A stretch of DNA of 64,000 nucleotides from Oceanospirillum sanctuarii (GCF_002150805.1 NZ_MTBA01000003.1:1-64000); one strand, 5' to 3'; numbered from the stretch's first letter, positions 18,867 to 27,899 are shown. Notes: a model not told the origin generated them from the sequence alone. Translations and numbers: made by a program.

Positions 18867-19574
18867 TCAGATTTCTATCTGCGAGAAGCTGGCTACCTGC
18901 GGGTGGTCACCAGTGACCATACCTTCAGTTCTGACCAGCTGAACCGTCTGGAAACCAGCTTCTTTTGCCGCATCCAGTTCCTCAACCACATCAGACAGGA
19001 ACAGTAACTGTTCTGCAGGCAAACCGATCTGAGACTGAATATTCTGATAGGAGGCTTGCTCACGCTTTCCGCCAACTTTGGTATCGAAGTAACCTTCAAA
19101 CCAAGGCGTCAGATCACCAAAATCACTATAACCAAACAGAAGCTTTTGCGCGTAGACTGAGCCAGACGAGTAGATAAACAGGCGCACCTGCTCTTTCCAC
19201 TGCTTCAGTGACTCGTGAGCATCAGGATAAACATGTCCCGTGTAATCGCCAGAGCTGTATCCTGCTTCCCATACCAGGCCCTGCAGGGCTTTAAGGGACG
19301 TGATCTTCTTGTCTTCTGCGATCCACTGCAGCAGTTGCGCAATGACAGCATCAACGTCTGCATCTGCGTCGCCCATCTCCTGACGCGCAGTATTCAGCTG
19401 TTCAACAACTTCAGGCTTCTCGGTATTCTGACGGATAAACTCCGGCAGATGCTCTTTTGCATAAGGAAAAAGCACCTGATGCACAAAGTCGATTGAACCG
19501 GTTGTACCTTCGATATCGGTAATGATCGCTTTAACGCCATCGAAACGAATTTTCTGCTCTGCGCCCTCACTCAT
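18867..19574 (-). CDS. mtnC: Enolase-phosphatase E1 (methionine salvage)
   Basis: MtnC enolises and dephosphorylates 2,3-diketo-5-methylthiopentyl-1-phosphate to the acireductone in the methionine salvage pathway. The 235-residue protein is a HAD-family enzyme with the modified first motif IITDIEGTTGSIDFVHQVLF, the SSGSVYAQKLLFG second motif and FLSDVVEELDAAKEAGF near the C-terminus. Its ATG overlaps the mtnD stop by one base (TGATG), so it is translated with mtnD. Confidence 0.95.
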   Translation of the reverse strand: MSEGAEQKIRFDGVKAIITDIEGTTGSIDFVHQVLFPYAKEHLPEFIRQNTEKPEVVEQLNTARQEMGDADADVDAVIAQLLQWIAEDKKITSLKALQGLVWEAGYSSGDYTGHVYPDAHESLKQWKEQVRLFIYSSGSVYAQKLLFGYSDFGDLTPWFEGYFDTKVGGKREQASYQNIQSQIGLPAEQLLFLSDVVEELDAAKEAGFQTVQLVRTEGMVTGDHPQVASFSQIEI

Positions 19575-20134
19575 CAGAACTGGCCTGCCAGATCTTCAAA
19601 ACGCGGGAAAGCATCAGCAATCTTGTCGCCACTGTATTGGGCAACCCAGCCTTCCGGATTAGTGAACAGGCGAATACAGGTAAAGTCCGGTGCATCTCCC
19701 ATATCAAACCAGTGTTTAGTGCCTGCAGGAACCGAGATCAGATCTTCTTTGCAGCAGCCCACAACGGCCACTTTATCGCCCAGGTGCATATAGAACAGCC
19801 CCTTACCACGAACAAAGAAACGCACTTCATCCTCGCTGTGGATATGCTCAGAAAGAAACTTCTCACGCAGGGCGGCTTTGTCCGGATGATCCGGTGTCAG
19901 GCTGATCACATCAGCGGTCTGAAAACCATTTTCCGCTTTCAGACGAGTTACTTCATTACCATAAGCGGCCAGAATTACCTCCTGGTCGGCATCCTCATTC
20001 AGAGGCTGCTCCGCCTGCCAGCGTTCAAAGCGAACACCCTGCTCCGCCAGAAAAGCCTGAATCTGATCACCATCAGTCAGCGATAATTCTACCGCTTGCG
20101 GTTTGTCAGCCGCGTACAGATTAAGAAAACTCAT
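19574..20134 (-). CDS. mtnD: Acireductone dioxygenase
   Basis: MtnD oxidises the acireductone with O2 to the keto precursor of methionine (Fe form), or off-pathway with the Ni form. The 186-residue cupin has the metal-binding HIHSEDEVRFFVRGKGLFY, giving two His and a Glu, with a further His in GTKHWFDMGD. It overlaps mtnC by one base and lies 48 bases after mtnB. Confidence 0.96.
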   Translation of the reverse strand: MSFLNLYAADKPQAVELSLTDGDQIQAFLAEQGVRFERWQAEQPLNEDADQEVILAAYGNEVTRLKAENGFQTADVISLTPDHPDKAALREKFLSEHIHSEDEVRFFVRGKGLFYMHLGDKVAVVGCCKEDLISVPAGTKHWFDMGDAPDFTCIRLFTNPEGWVAQYSGDKIADAFPRFEDLAGQF

Positions 20135-20182
20135 AGATCATTACCTTAGTGTTAATTGTCGATCGACCGTGAAGAAAGGCAT

Positions 20183-20806
20183 CTAGCGTAGCGAAAGCGC
20201 TTTCAGCTCACAGGCCATCAGAAATTCCATCGCTTCGATATGGCGCAGAGTATCTGCCATCGTCGCGCCCCAGGTGTACAGGCCATGGCCACGAATCAGA
20301 TAAGCTGGTGTAGTCGGATGCTGCTTCAGATAGGCGAGTGACTCGGCAGATAGCGCATCAATATCCTGAGTGTTTTCAAAAATAGGAATGCGCAGCTCGC
20401 CTTCGTGGGTATCAATCCCCGGAAACGCCTTTTGCAGCTCATAATCACGCAGCACCAATTCATTTTCACCGACCAGGGCACGACTTAATACCGTCGCCGC
20501 AACCGAGTGGGTATGCAACACCGCACCGATATCATCGCGCCAGTCATAAAGCACACAGTGTAACAGGGTCTCTGCGGATGATTTCAGCATGGACTGGACA
20601 GGGTTTCCCTGCAGATCAACCACCATGATATCACCGGCCTTTAAACGGCCTTTGTGTTTACCGGATACGGTGATCGCCAGATTTTGAGCATCGATACGAG
20701 CAGAATAATTACTGCTGGTTGCAGGTGACCAGCCCTCAGCAAACAGAAATTGCCCAGCTTCAATCACTTCCTGAGCTTTAATCGCATAGCTTGCCTGATC
20801 GACCAC
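20183..20806 (-). CDS. mtnB: Methylthioribulose-1-phosphate dehydratase
   Basis: MtnB removes water from methylthioribulose-1-phosphate, the step before MtnC. It is a class II aldolase-fold zinc enzyme of 207 residues: GWSPATSSNYSARID binds the substrate, HTHSVAATVLSRA supplies two metal His, and RGHGLYTWG a third. I choose the GTG at 20806 because GAGAGGA lies just before it and the resulting length matches the family; the longer frame up to 20944 adds a non-conserved Cys-rich leader. The order is mtnB-mtnD-mtnC. No mtnA or mtnK lies in the window. Confidence 0.93.
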   Translation of the reverse strand: MVDQASYAIKAQEVIEAGQFLFAEGWSPATSSNYSARIDAQNLAITVSGKHKGRLKAGDIMVVDLQGNPVQSMLKSSAETLLHCVLYDWRDDIGAVLHTHSVAATVLSRALVGENELVLRDYELQKAFPGIDTHEGELRIPIFENTQDIDALSAESLAYLKQHPTTPAYLIRGHGLYTWGATMADTLRHIEAMEFLMACELKALSLR

Positions 20807-20978
20807 GGTATATCCTCTCTGAAGCGTCCGGATGTAAACACAGAATAGAACGCAGTTGTTGAGTAAGGCGCGGTAAGTCTTTTGCCAATGCTTACCGACT
20901 GTTGTAAGTTGAGCGCATTTTCGCACAACACCGCGTGCAGACAAGGCTTTTTAAGCATCGAAAAGCGTTTTACACCCG

Positions 20979-21770
20979 ATGAATTTCCGAGCGACCATCC
21001 CAATGCACAAACACTCTCCAGATACCGATAACAGCACGTCAACTGCATTCAATCTGCCAGCCATAGGCGTTGTGCACTCCTGCTATAAAGAGAAGTTTGG
21101 CATCCCCCGTCAACCGGGGCTCGCGCCAGCTTCAACCGGGATCATTCGCTTACTTCCTCCCTATAACCTGACGGATGCTGTACGGGGACTGGAAGAGAAC
21201 AGCCATATCTGGGTGCAGTTTGTTTTTCATCAGTGCCTGAGAGATGAGTGGAAACCGACCGTGCGTCCTCCTCGTCTGGGAGGCAATGAACGACTTGGCG
21301 TCTTTGCAACCCGCGCCACCTTCAGGCCCAATCCACTAGGGCTTTCCGTCGTTAAGCTGGAGAAGGTTGAGATCAAAGGCGGTGAGGTGCTTATCCACAT
21401 TAGCGGACTGGATCTGGTGGAAGGCACTCCGGTTCTGGATATCAAGCCTTACATTCCCTATGTGGATAAAGTAGAAGATGCTGAGAGCGCTTTTGCTCCG
21501 GAAGCACCGGTTGCTCACCCAGTCAGCTGGCTACCGGAAGCTGAGCTTGCCCTTGAGAATTATCGTCAAAGCCATGGAGAGAAATATGGAGGTTTCAAAG
21601 CCTTAATCGAGCAGGTGCTACAGCAGGATCCGAGACCCGCTTATCGACATGGTAAATCTGAAGAGAAGGTTTACGGTGTTCGGCTATTGGAGGCTAATAT
21701 CCGCTTTAAGATTCAGGAAACCCCGTCATCCAAAGCACTGGAAGTTCTGGTGGTGGATATCGAGTTTTAA
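20979..21770 (+). CDS. trmO: tRNA (N6-threonylcarbamoyladenosine37-N6)-methyltransferase TrmO
   Basis: TrmO (YaeB/TsaA) methylates t6A37 of tRNA-Thr using SAM. The 263-residue protein begins its conserved part at IGVVHSCYKEKFGIPRQPGL. RPPRLGGNERLGVFATRATF, RPNPLGLS and the DIKPYIPYVD element follow, all diagnostic of the family. The first ATG is at 20979 and a second at 21003; neither has a strong ribosome site, so the start is uncertain by eight codons. It is divergent from mtnB, and the 172 bases between them should hold both promoters. Confidence 0.93.
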   Translation: MNFRATIPMHKHSPDTDNSTSTAFNLPAIGVVHSCYKEKFGIPRQPGLAPASTGIIRLLPPYNLTDAVRGLEENSHIWVQFVFHQCLRDEWKPTVRPPRLGGNERLGVFATRATFRPNPLGLSVVKLEKVEIKGGEVLIHISGLDLVEGTPVLDIKPYIPYVDKVEDAESAFAPEAPVAHPVSWLPEAELALENYRQSHGEKYGGFKALIEQVLQQDPRPAYRHGKSEEKVYGVRLLEANIRFKIQETPSSKALEVLVVDIEF

Positions 21771-21798
21771 AAACGAGCATCAATTCAAAAAATTCAGG

Positions 21799-21832
21799 CA
21801 AAAAAATACCCGCCTTGTGGCGGGTATTCGAG
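21799..21832 (-). terminator. Terminator after the cold-shock gene
   Basis: The arms AATACCCGCC and GGCGGGTATT are separated by TTGT; on the minus strand the stem runs into a T tract (21800-21806). Confidence 0.9.
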
Positions 21833-21850
21833 AAAACTGAACAGTAGCAA

Positions 21851-22060
21851 TTAAACTACAGTTACGTTCTCTGCTTGAGGACCTTTCTGGCCCTGAGTTA
21901 CTTCGAAAGTAACCTGCTGACCTTCCTCAAGGCTACGACGGCCAGTACCGTTGATAGCGCGGAAATGTACGAATACATCGCTGTCGCCTTCACGAGAAAT
22001 AAAGCCAAAACCTTTTTCGTCGTTAAACCATTTAACGGTACCAGTAATTAAACCTGACAT
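21851..22060 (-). CDS. CspA-family cold shock protein
   Basis: This 69-residue single OB-fold RNA/DNA chaperone contains the RNP1 motif KGFGFI and the RNP2 motif VFVHF. I start at ATG 22060, which gives the standard length; the frame stays open upstream to 22327, but that stretch is the long leader typical of csp mRNAs rather than protein. Its product is [17 protein letters not shown]... as in CspA/CspD relatives. The terminator lies 20 bases after the stop. Confidence 0.95.
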   Translation of the reverse strand: MSGLITGTVKWFNDEKGFGFISREGDSDVFVHFRAINGTGRRSLEEGQQVTFEVTQGQKGPQAENVTVV

Positions 22061-22330
22061 AACGTCCTCTTTACTCTTGCTAGCACCCGGACTCACCGGG
22101 AAAAAAATCTTATATGGTTCATCCGAAGGACGTTCCATCATTACCTCTGCAACCCGTGCTGCAGTACCTCTATTAGAGCATGACTTTATGGCTTTACAAC
22201 TACTTTTTGCAGTTTTTATAAAAAAAATTTGAGCAGCAAAATACGAGCCGTTACACATTCCTACGTTATATTTGGCGAATGAGGAATAATTTTTCGTTAA
22301 AATAGTATTTAATAGATTTTTTAACACGGA
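22061..22330 (-). promoter_or_regulatory. Long csp leader and divergent csp/rfaH promoter region
   Basis: About 280 bases separate the cold-shock gene from rfaH. The half next to csp is GC-mixed and likely to be a transcribed leader, as in cspA mRNAs, while the half next to rfaH is very AT-rich (several A/T runs between 22200 and 22325) and should hold both promoters. No precise -35/-10 pair is asserted. Confidence 0.5.
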
Positions 22331-22341
22331 AGGTGCTTGTT

Positions 22342-22839
22342 TTGAGTTGGTTTTTATTTACCTGCAAGCCTCGGGAAGATAACAGAGCAGAACTAAACCT
22401 TAAAAATCAAGGCTATACCTGCTATCGCCCCGTTATTCAGGTGCAAAAGAAGCGCAATGGTAAACAGGTTCTGGTGGAGGAAAGTCTCTTTCCACGCTAC
22501 ATCTTTGTGCAGCTGCCTGATGGAGTCGGCAATTGGCGGTCTTTGTTAGCAACTCGGGGAATTGCAAATGTTGTTCGTTTTGGTGAACTGCCTACTGCTA
22601 TTCCTCAGGCTCTAATCGACGAGATCAAAGCTAATGAAACTCAGCTGAAACAAACAGAAACGCCTGTCAAAGGTCTCAAAGCCGGTGACAAAGTACGCAT
22701 TACCAGCGGCCCCTTCGAGTTTCTTGAAGCGATTTATAAGCAGAGTAAAGGCGAAGACCGGGTACTGGTGCTTCTGAATATTCTGCAACAGCCTCAGTTA
22801 ATTGAACTCACGCCCGATCAGATCGATAAAGCAGACTAA
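22342..22839 (+). CDS. rfaH: Transcription antitermination protein RfaH
   Basis: RfaH is a NusG paralogue that lets RNA polymerase read through long polysaccharide and other envelope operons carrying an ops element. The 165-residue protein has the NGN domain with [31 protein letters not shown] and [11 protein letters not shown], then a linker and a KOW-type C-terminus ([18 protein letters not shown]). I start at TTG 22342, eight bases after GGAAGG; this puts the conserved SWF at residue 2 as in the family. The polysaccharide cluster at the left of the window is a natural target type, but I found no convincing ops site in it. Confidence 0.92.
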   Translation: MSWFLFTCKPREDNRAELNLKNQGYTCYRPVIQVQKKRNGKQVLVEESLFPRYIFVQLPDGVGNWRSLLATRGIANVVRFGELPTAIPQALIDEIKANETQLKQTETPVKGLKAGDKVRITSGPFEFLEAIYKQSKGEDRVLVLLNILQQPQLIELTPDQIDKAD

Positions 22840-22990
22840 GCACACCACTGCATAACCTTTTTTTAGAATAAATTCTGATATATCAAACAGTTTGAGCGTT
22901 TAAAGACTGGCGAATCTGATTAAGCTTTTGTACAATTCCGGCCACTTAAGTTTTACGGATTGAGCTTATTAAGGCCAACCGTTGCTTGAA

Positions 22991-23067
22991 GGGCCTGTAG
23001 CTCAGTTGGTTAGAGCACACGACTCATAATCGTTAGGTCCTCGGTTCAAGTCCGAGCAGGCCCACCA
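22991..23067 (+). tRNA. tRNA with CAU anticodon (Ile2 or elongator Met)
   Basis: The cloverleaf has acceptor GGGCCTG/CAGGCCC, the D-arm GCTCAGTTGGTTAGAGC, an anticodon stem-loop ACGACTCATAATCGT with CAT, and the T-arm CTCGGTTCAAGTCCGAG, with CCA encoded. The anticodon stem CGACT/AATCG is like that of the lysidine-modified tRNA-Ile2 of E. coli, so Ile2 is somewhat favoured over elongator Met. It is not an initiator because positions 1 and 72 pair. Confidence 0.95.
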
Positions 23068-23077
23068 TTGAATACCG

Positions 23078-23108
23078 AAACCCAGCAGTCATACTGCTGG
23101 GTTTTTTA
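23078..23108 (+). terminator. Terminator after the CAU tRNA
   Basis: The arms AAACCCAGCAG and CTGCTGGGTTT are followed by TTT, starting 11 bases after the tRNA. Confidence 0.9.
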
Positions 23109-23276
23109 TTGCCTGATATTTCTCTATCGTGCTTTTGCATCAGCATTTCCTGTTGAATTCACCATTCTGATTCACGTTCCATTAACATCGACAACAACAA
23201 ACATTAGAACATTCTTATTATAATTTGGCTTCAAACCGAATAAGAACAAACCCACATATCTTAGAAGGAAAGACCT

Positions 23277-23720
23277 ATGTCAGAACATCGCGCCCAACTG
23301 AACTGGAAACGTAAAGCGCCCCCGGAAGACGACAGCACTTTTTGCCGGAATCACACCTTAACACTGAACGGCGGCCAGACTATCAACGCCTCGTCAGCGG
23401 CAAGTTTTAAAGGGGATGACCAGTGTGCAGATCCAGAGCAAATGCTGGTAGCCGCTGTGTCCAGCTGCCACATGCTGACTTTTCTGGCGATTGCGGATAT
23501 CAAGGGCTTTAAAGTTGAGAGCTATCAGGATAATGCTGTTGGCTTTTTGACCAAAGCAGAACGAGGCCAGGTTGTCAGCCGTATCGAACTGAAACCAACC
23601 ATCGTATTTGTCGGAGAAAAGCAACCGACGGAAGCTGAGCTTGACCGACTGCATGAAGGCGCGCACAAAAACTGCTTTATCGCCAATTCGATTAAAGCTG
23701 AAGTGGCAGTGATCAAGTAA
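23277..23720 (+). CDS. OsmC/Ohr-family protein
   Basis: This 147-residue protein of the OsmC superfamily has one reactive Cys in SSCHMLTFLAIADIKGF and the second in GAHKNCFIANSIKAEV, the usual pair for thiol-dependent reduction of organic hydroperoxides. The family's SCADPEQMLVAA-type stretch is clear. A ribosome site GAAGGA precedes the ATG. It stands alone. The 168 bases before it hold the tRNA terminator and an AT-rich promoter stretch. Confidence 0.9.
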   Translation: MSEHRAQLNWKRKAPPEDDSTFCRNHTLTLNGGQTINASSAASFKGDDQCADPEQMLVAAVSSCHMLTFLAIADIKGFKVESYQDNAVGFLTKAERGQVVSRIELKPTIVFVGEKQPTEAELDRLHEGAHKNCFIANSIKAEVAVIK

Positions 23721-23739
23721 GTTGACTGGTCAAAACTGC

Positions 23740-24351
23740 TTAACGTGCACTAGTACCGGCTTGAGGGGTTAAGAAGTGCCCCTCAATCCTGAGTGGATAC
23801 AGGGTATAAACCCGAAAGAAATCCTGCAGCTGAAAATTCCGCAACAGATTCTCGCTGTAGCGTATCTTCCGGTTCCGGGTAAGACTGAATCCTTTGTAAG
23901 CCAGCAGCGTAAGGCATTCCGGACAAACCGTTAAGCTTCTGCGCTTACTCTCCATACCGGGCACTGGAAACGGTGATGTCAGACAGGTAGTCACGATCAG
24001 AGCTTCCTGGCGCCGGTCCCGTAATACACTGCAAGCTGCCACATGAAAGAACTCTTTCTCCTTTTTCTGCGGCTGCACCGTTTTTTCTCCGGAAGTCTTT
24101 TCCTTGTGCGATGTACTGTTACCGGCGAAAAAAACGATCACCCGACCATTCTTAATTGCCAGAGTCTGATCCGGTAATACCCTCAGGCTGTCATAGGAAG
24201 TTGTTACCCCCTGATTCTCCAGCTGAGACCGTTCCTGCCCTGAGAGATGTTTACTGGCATCAAAAAGCACGAAATGACCGGGTCTGCGGGCATTCATCTG
24301 ACGCCGAAGCGATAACATCCCCTCATCCTGATTGAAGTCCGGAAGCTTCAT
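23740..24351 (-). CDS. Unrecognised protein with H/C3-4 putative zinc site, third gene of ZorAB-like operon
   Basis: I do not recognise this 203-residue protein. Its middle contains a possible metal site: H103 and C107 (FFHVAACSVL), C123, then C143 and C146 (VCPECLTLL). An aromatic C-terminal stretch NFQLQDFFRVYTLYP follows. The first 75 residues look globular (FVLFDASKHL, LAIKNGRVIVFF), with a charged Lys/Glu linker at about 80-100. There is no signal peptide or membrane segment. Its start overlaps the stop of the OmpA/ZorB-like gene by 4 bases, so all three genes are made together. By position it should be a cytoplasmic partner or effector of the membrane complex (inference). Confidence 0.6.
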   Translation of the reverse strand: MKLPDFNQDEGMLSLRRQMNARRPGHFVLFDASKHLSGQERSQLENQGVTTSYDSLRVLPDQTLAIKNGRVIVFFAGNSTSHKEKTSGEKTVQPQKKEKEFFHVAACSVLRDRRQEALIVTTCLTSPFPVPGMESKRRSLTVCPECLTLLAYKGFSLTRNRKIRYSENLLRNFQLQDFFRVYTLYPLRIEGHFLTPQAGTSAR

Positions 24352-25100
24352 CGATCAGCCTGCGCCTCTTCATCCAGCACATCTTTCAGGATCTCCCGAA
24401 TCCGGGAATCCGCATCGGTTCTCAGACGAAACTCAACCCGACGGGAGCGCTCACTGTTTTCCTCTCCGGAGGAAGTGATAACTAACTTAGACGATGACAA
24501 GCCATTCGCCGTCAGGTGGCCTTTCAACCAGTCTTTCTGATATTCCACTTCCGGTAAAGCCAATACAAAACCCAGCGCCGATCGGGTTCGGGCCTGAGAA
24601 AGCCTCATATTATTGATATAGGCTTCATCCTGACTTCTGGCGTTGGTCCAGTCACTGGAGGTGTGGCCCTCGATACGAACCTCTGAGATATCGTGACGGT
24701 ACTTTTCTGAGGTGATAATACGGGTATAACGCGGGAAGAAGTCTGACAGGATCTCCTCAAACTCCGGCTGCAGTGAAGACTTACCCAGATCAAACATCAC
24801 TTCTGTGTTGTAGAACTGAAAACTGAGGTCATCGGCTTTCAACTCTGCACCCCAGCGAGGCAGGTCATCCTTAAACTCCTGATATAGATCCTGATACAGC
24901 TGCTCCCGAAGATCCTGATAAAGCAGGGCGACCTGTTTAATCTTCTCAGTCTCCCGCTCCAGAATCACCATATAAGCTACAGCAACCAGCAGAAATACCA
25001 TCATCAGGCCAGCCATAAGGTCACTGACAGCGACCCAGTGCGCCCCTTCTTCAGCGGTCAGGTTTTCTTCTTCATTCTGCTGCTGATTCAGTGGATTCAC
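24348..25100 (-). CDS. MotB/OmpA-domain protein (ZorB-like)
   Basis: This 250-residue protein has one N-terminal membrane helix (about 28-46) preceded by D26 in VAVSDLMAGLMMVFLLVA; this Asp is where MotB/ZorB proteins carry the ion-binding residue. After a short coiled-coil-like linker (50-75) comes a periplasmic OmpA-like peptidoglycan-binding domain: VMFDLGKSSLQPEFEEIL, VRIEGHTSS and MRLSQARTRSALGFVLA, ending in RSRRVEFRLRT. It overlaps both neighbours by 4 bases. The architecture is that of the stator subunit B of flagellar and Zorya motors; there are no flagellar genes nearby. Confidence 0.85.
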   Translation of the reverse strand: MNPLNQQQNEEENLTAEEGAHWVAVSDLMAGLMMVFLLVAVAYMVILERETEKIKQVALLYQDLREQLYQDLYQEFKDDLPRWGAELKADDLSFQFYNTEVMFDLGKSSLQPEFEEILSDFFPRYTRIITSEKYRHDISEVRIEGHTSSDWTNARSQDEAYINNMRLSQARTRSALGFVLALPEVEYQKDWLKGHLTANGLSSSKLVITSSGEENSERSRRVEFRLRTDADSRIREILKDVLDEEAQADR

Positions 25101-26749
25101 TTCAGATTCCTTCCTGCCCTGGCGGCACGACGACCCGGTCTCAGAGATGGGTTCTGATCACTTTCATCCGCCAGCGTTTTACGAGTTGGCATCACAGGAG
25201 ATAACTCAGGTTTGGCTGACGTTTTATCCATAGCATCTGAATTTACAACATCTGAGTTTTGCTCAGCGTGTTCCTTGCTATATACGGAAGGAACCTCAGC
25301 TTGCGGAGGTTCCTCGATGCCAGAATCATCAGCTTTGCTCTCACTGGCTGACACAGTTCGATCTGATGTCATCGGAGCAACTGGTGCGACTGACGGGGAT
25401 TCCGTCGCTGGCTTGGTATGCGACTGAATATCTGCCGCTTTTCTGACAGGAACCTTTTCCTGCGCTACCGGCATTTTAGACGCTTGAGTCGTCGACTTGC
25501 CCTGTGCCGGAATCTGCCCAGACAGATGCACAACCTGACGCAGCTTCTCGGTCAATGGCAAGTAGTCACTTACAAACTTTTCAGACAAGGCTGTCAGCTG
25601 TCCACCAAAGGTCTGCAGGGCATGAGTCAGCTCCTGCTCCATGGCGTTATCCATGCGAACCAGCTGCTGCTCATTACGATCCAGCATCTGTAACAGGATA
25701 TCGTTATGACGACTGTTCACCTGTTCCATATCCGTGACCAGCTGTTTATTCACTGTAATGACAGTTTTCTCAATGGTCGATGAGGTATTCGTCAGAAGCT
25801 CATTCATCTGACGATGACTTTCACGAATGCCGTTCGCCAGTTCTTCGGTCAGCGTCATAATCCGCCCTTCAAGGGCTGGAAGACCATCGGATGCCTTGCT
25901 CACCAGACTTGCCAGACTATCCAGATAACTGCCCAGAGAATCCGATTGCTGCTGAAGTCCGGTCATCACATCACCCAGCTTTTCAGAGACCTCGTTAAAG
26001 GCCTGTGTATGCTGCACCATGGTTTGATAAGCTTCTGTAGCTTTATCCAGCACATCACCATTGGCTTTCTGTTGCTCAAGCAGCTTAGCAAGCTCACCCT
26101 TATAATTCTCCTGCCATTCCACCATGCGGCCAACCGCCTGATTTAACTGACGGAAATTATCACCATACTGCACGGTGATCTTTTCATTAAAGCTAGTCAT
26201 CAGGTCGGTAATCGCCGTTGTCAGGGCGTTACTGTTAGCGGATACCATCTCCTGTTGATACTGGCTGATAACACTTTCCAAACGCTCAAGATGCTGCTCC
26301 AGACCTTTGGTTCCAGCCTGAATGTTATCGCCGATATCAGCCAAACCAGCTTTATTCAGAACCAGACGAATATCGCCCAGCAGTGTCGCCAGATCATCAA
26401 CTGTTGCACCGGTATATTTCGTTTCCGTCTCATAATTGCGCACATGCTTGATCACATGACGCAGTTTGATACTCATCGCCGCCAGCAGGCCCGCAATAGA
26501 GGACCAGAACGCTGTTTTGAGGCCCTCGATCAACCGCGGGACACTGCCCTCAATATCCGTGGTATCAAAATCCATCAGACCAAGTGCCACACCGAGAAAG
26601 GTACCAAAGATACCGATACTGGTGAGAATCGAAGGCGCTGCATTCACGGTGCGCAATGAGTAGACCGGCCCGTGAAAGTAAAGAGTCAGCGCTGTAATGA
26701 TCAGAATAACGATCATCGTCAGTGGTGAAAAAGCTGCTAAAAAATCCAT
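25097..26749 (-). CDS. MotA/TolQ/ExbB-type protein with long cytoplasmic tail (ZorA-like)
   Basis: This 550-residue protein has three hydrophobic segments at about 8-30, 40-60 and 78-97. The middle one, ILTSIGIFGTFLGVALGL, is the signature of MotA/TolQ/ExbB proton channels. After the third helix it continues with a long helical, Gln-rich coiled-coil tail (about 105-400) and then a Pro/Ser/Lys-rich, probably disordered end. A long helical tail behind a MotA core is the hallmark of ZorA from Zorya anti-phage systems. It is the first gene of the three-gene operon and is divergent from an HD-GYP gene, with about 215 bases between them for promoters. Confidence 0.8.
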   Translation of the reverse strand: MDFLAAFSPLTMIVILIITALTLYFHGPVYSLRTVNAAPSILTSIGIFGTFLGVALGLMDFDTTDIEGSVPRLIEGLKTAFWSSIAGLLAAMSIKLRHVIKHVRNYETETKYTGATVDDLATLLGDIRLVLNKAGLADIGDNIQAGTKGLEQHLERLESVISQYQQEMVSANSNALTTAITDLMTSFNEKITVQYGDNFRQLNQAVGRMVEWQENYKGELAKLLEQQKANGDVLDKATEAYQTMVQHTQAFNEVSEKLGDVMTGLQQQSDSLGSYLDSLASLVSKASDGLPALEGRIMTLTEELANGIRESHRQMNELLTNTSSTIEKTVITVNKQLVTDMEQVNSRHNDILLQMLDRNEQQLVRMDNAMEQELTHALQTFGGQLTALSEKFVSDYLPLTEKLRQVVHLSGQIPAQGKSTTQASKMPVAQEKVPVRKAADIQSHTKPATESPSVAPVAPMTSDRTVSASESKADDSGIEEPPQAEVPSVYSKEHAEQNSDVVNSDAMDKTSAKPELSPVMPTRKTLADESDQNPSLRPGRRAARAGRNLK

Positions 26750-26965
26750 AACTGTCGCTTAAGTCAAATGAGCACCTATTATGGCGCTAACTTTGTTTTC
26801 TGAAAACGGGTATCGAAAAAGCAGCTTGCAGAAAACCCTATCAAAGCCGAATTATTCCTCGGTATTACTACGCGGTCGCTTTAGCGTTATTCGCAATTCG
26901 AATACTTACATAAAGATACAAAAATCCGCTTAAAACCCGCATCTCCCAAGGGTTTTTCCGAGGTC

Positions 26966-27877
26966 ATGGTTTTTCAAAAATCTACTATGCTTTACATCAA
27001 TAAAAGTACACTTAAATTTGAGGATAAAAGGGTGAAGCCGTCTCAACTTAACACCAGTACCGCTGAGCCTCTGGTGCAATTTGTTAAGGATGACCCAAGT
27101 GAATGGGGCAAGAAAAACCGCCCATCGGAAGAACTGAGTGCAGCCCTGAAAGCCCCCACCAGTTCCGATGCAAAAGCTAAAGCGGTGTTTGAACACTGCA
27201 GCGGGCTGATGCATAACCTGATGAATGAGCCTGTTACCGAGACTCTGATCGAGGATACCAGTCAGCCGATTATTGAGTTGGCAGAATGTATTATCGCTGA
27301 CGAAGAGGTTTCCGGCAGCCTTCTGCGTATCACCTCCCATGACTATTACACCTATACCCACTGTGTGAATGTGGGTGTGAAGTCTCTTCTGATCGCCAAA
27401 CACATCCTCAAAACATCTGACGATAATCTGATGAAGGATCTTGGAGTGGGTTTCTTCCTTCATGACATCGGCAAGTCTAAGGTTGACCCGGGTATTCTGA
27501 ACAAACCCGGGAAGCTGAGCGATGAAGAGTTTACGATCATGCGCAATCATCCTGAACGCGGTGCTCAACTTCTGAAAAGAGCCAATTCGCTGGATGAGAT
27601 TCGTAAAATCACTGTGTTACAGCATCATGAGAAGATTGATGGCTCAGGCTACCCCTACGGACTCAAAGGTAAGGAGTTCCACCAGTTTGGTCAGATCTGC
27701 GCTTTAGCGGACATCTATGATGCTCTGACAGCTGAACGATCCTACAAGCAAGGGATGACCGTGTTCGAAGCCCTGAAACTGATGAAGGATAAGATGTCCC
27801 ATCATTTTGATGAGAAACTGTTTAACAGCTTTATCCAGCTGTTTATCAAAGAGTCTGTTCAAGGCGGCATAAGCTGA
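26966..27877 (+). CDS. HD-GYP domain phosphodiesterase
   Basis: This 303-residue protein has the HD-GYP hydrolase domain that degrades cyclic di-GMP. The metal-binding HDIGKSKVDPGILNKPG, NHPERGAQLL, the GYP motif itself in DGSGYPYGLKG, and LADIYDALTAERSYKQGM are all present, at about residues 110-290. The N-terminal 100 residues resemble the leader seen in many stand-alone HD-GYP proteins. There is no membrane segment. A second ATG seven codons in (26987) is an alternative start. It ends in a bidirectional terminator shared with oadB. Confidence 0.9.
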   Translation: MVFQKSTMLYINKSTLKFEDKRVKPSQLNTSTAEPLVQFVKDDPSEWGKKNRPSEELSAALKAPTSSDAKAKAVFEHCSGLMHNLMNEPVTETLIEDTSQPIIELAECIIADEEVSGSLLRITSHDYYTYTHCVNVGVKSLLIAKHILKTSDDNLMKDLGVGFFLHDIGKSKVDPGILNKPGKLSDEEFTIMRNHPERGAQLLKRANSLDEIRKITVLQHHEKIDGSGYPYGLKGKEFHQFGQICALADIYDALTAERSYKQGMTVFEALKLMKDKMSHHFDEKLFNSFIQLFIKESVQGGIS

Positions 27878-27899
27878 TAAACAGGCTTTCTTCAGGCAT

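Noticed and set aside
20183-20944. A 253-residue reading of mtnB
   Set aside because: The first 46 residues are Cys/Leu-rich and unconserved, and GAGAGGA directly precedes the GTG at 20806.
21851-22327. A 158-residue reading of the cold-shock gene
   Set aside because: The upstream part is unlike any Csp and is the usual untranslated leader; the conserved protein starts at 22060.
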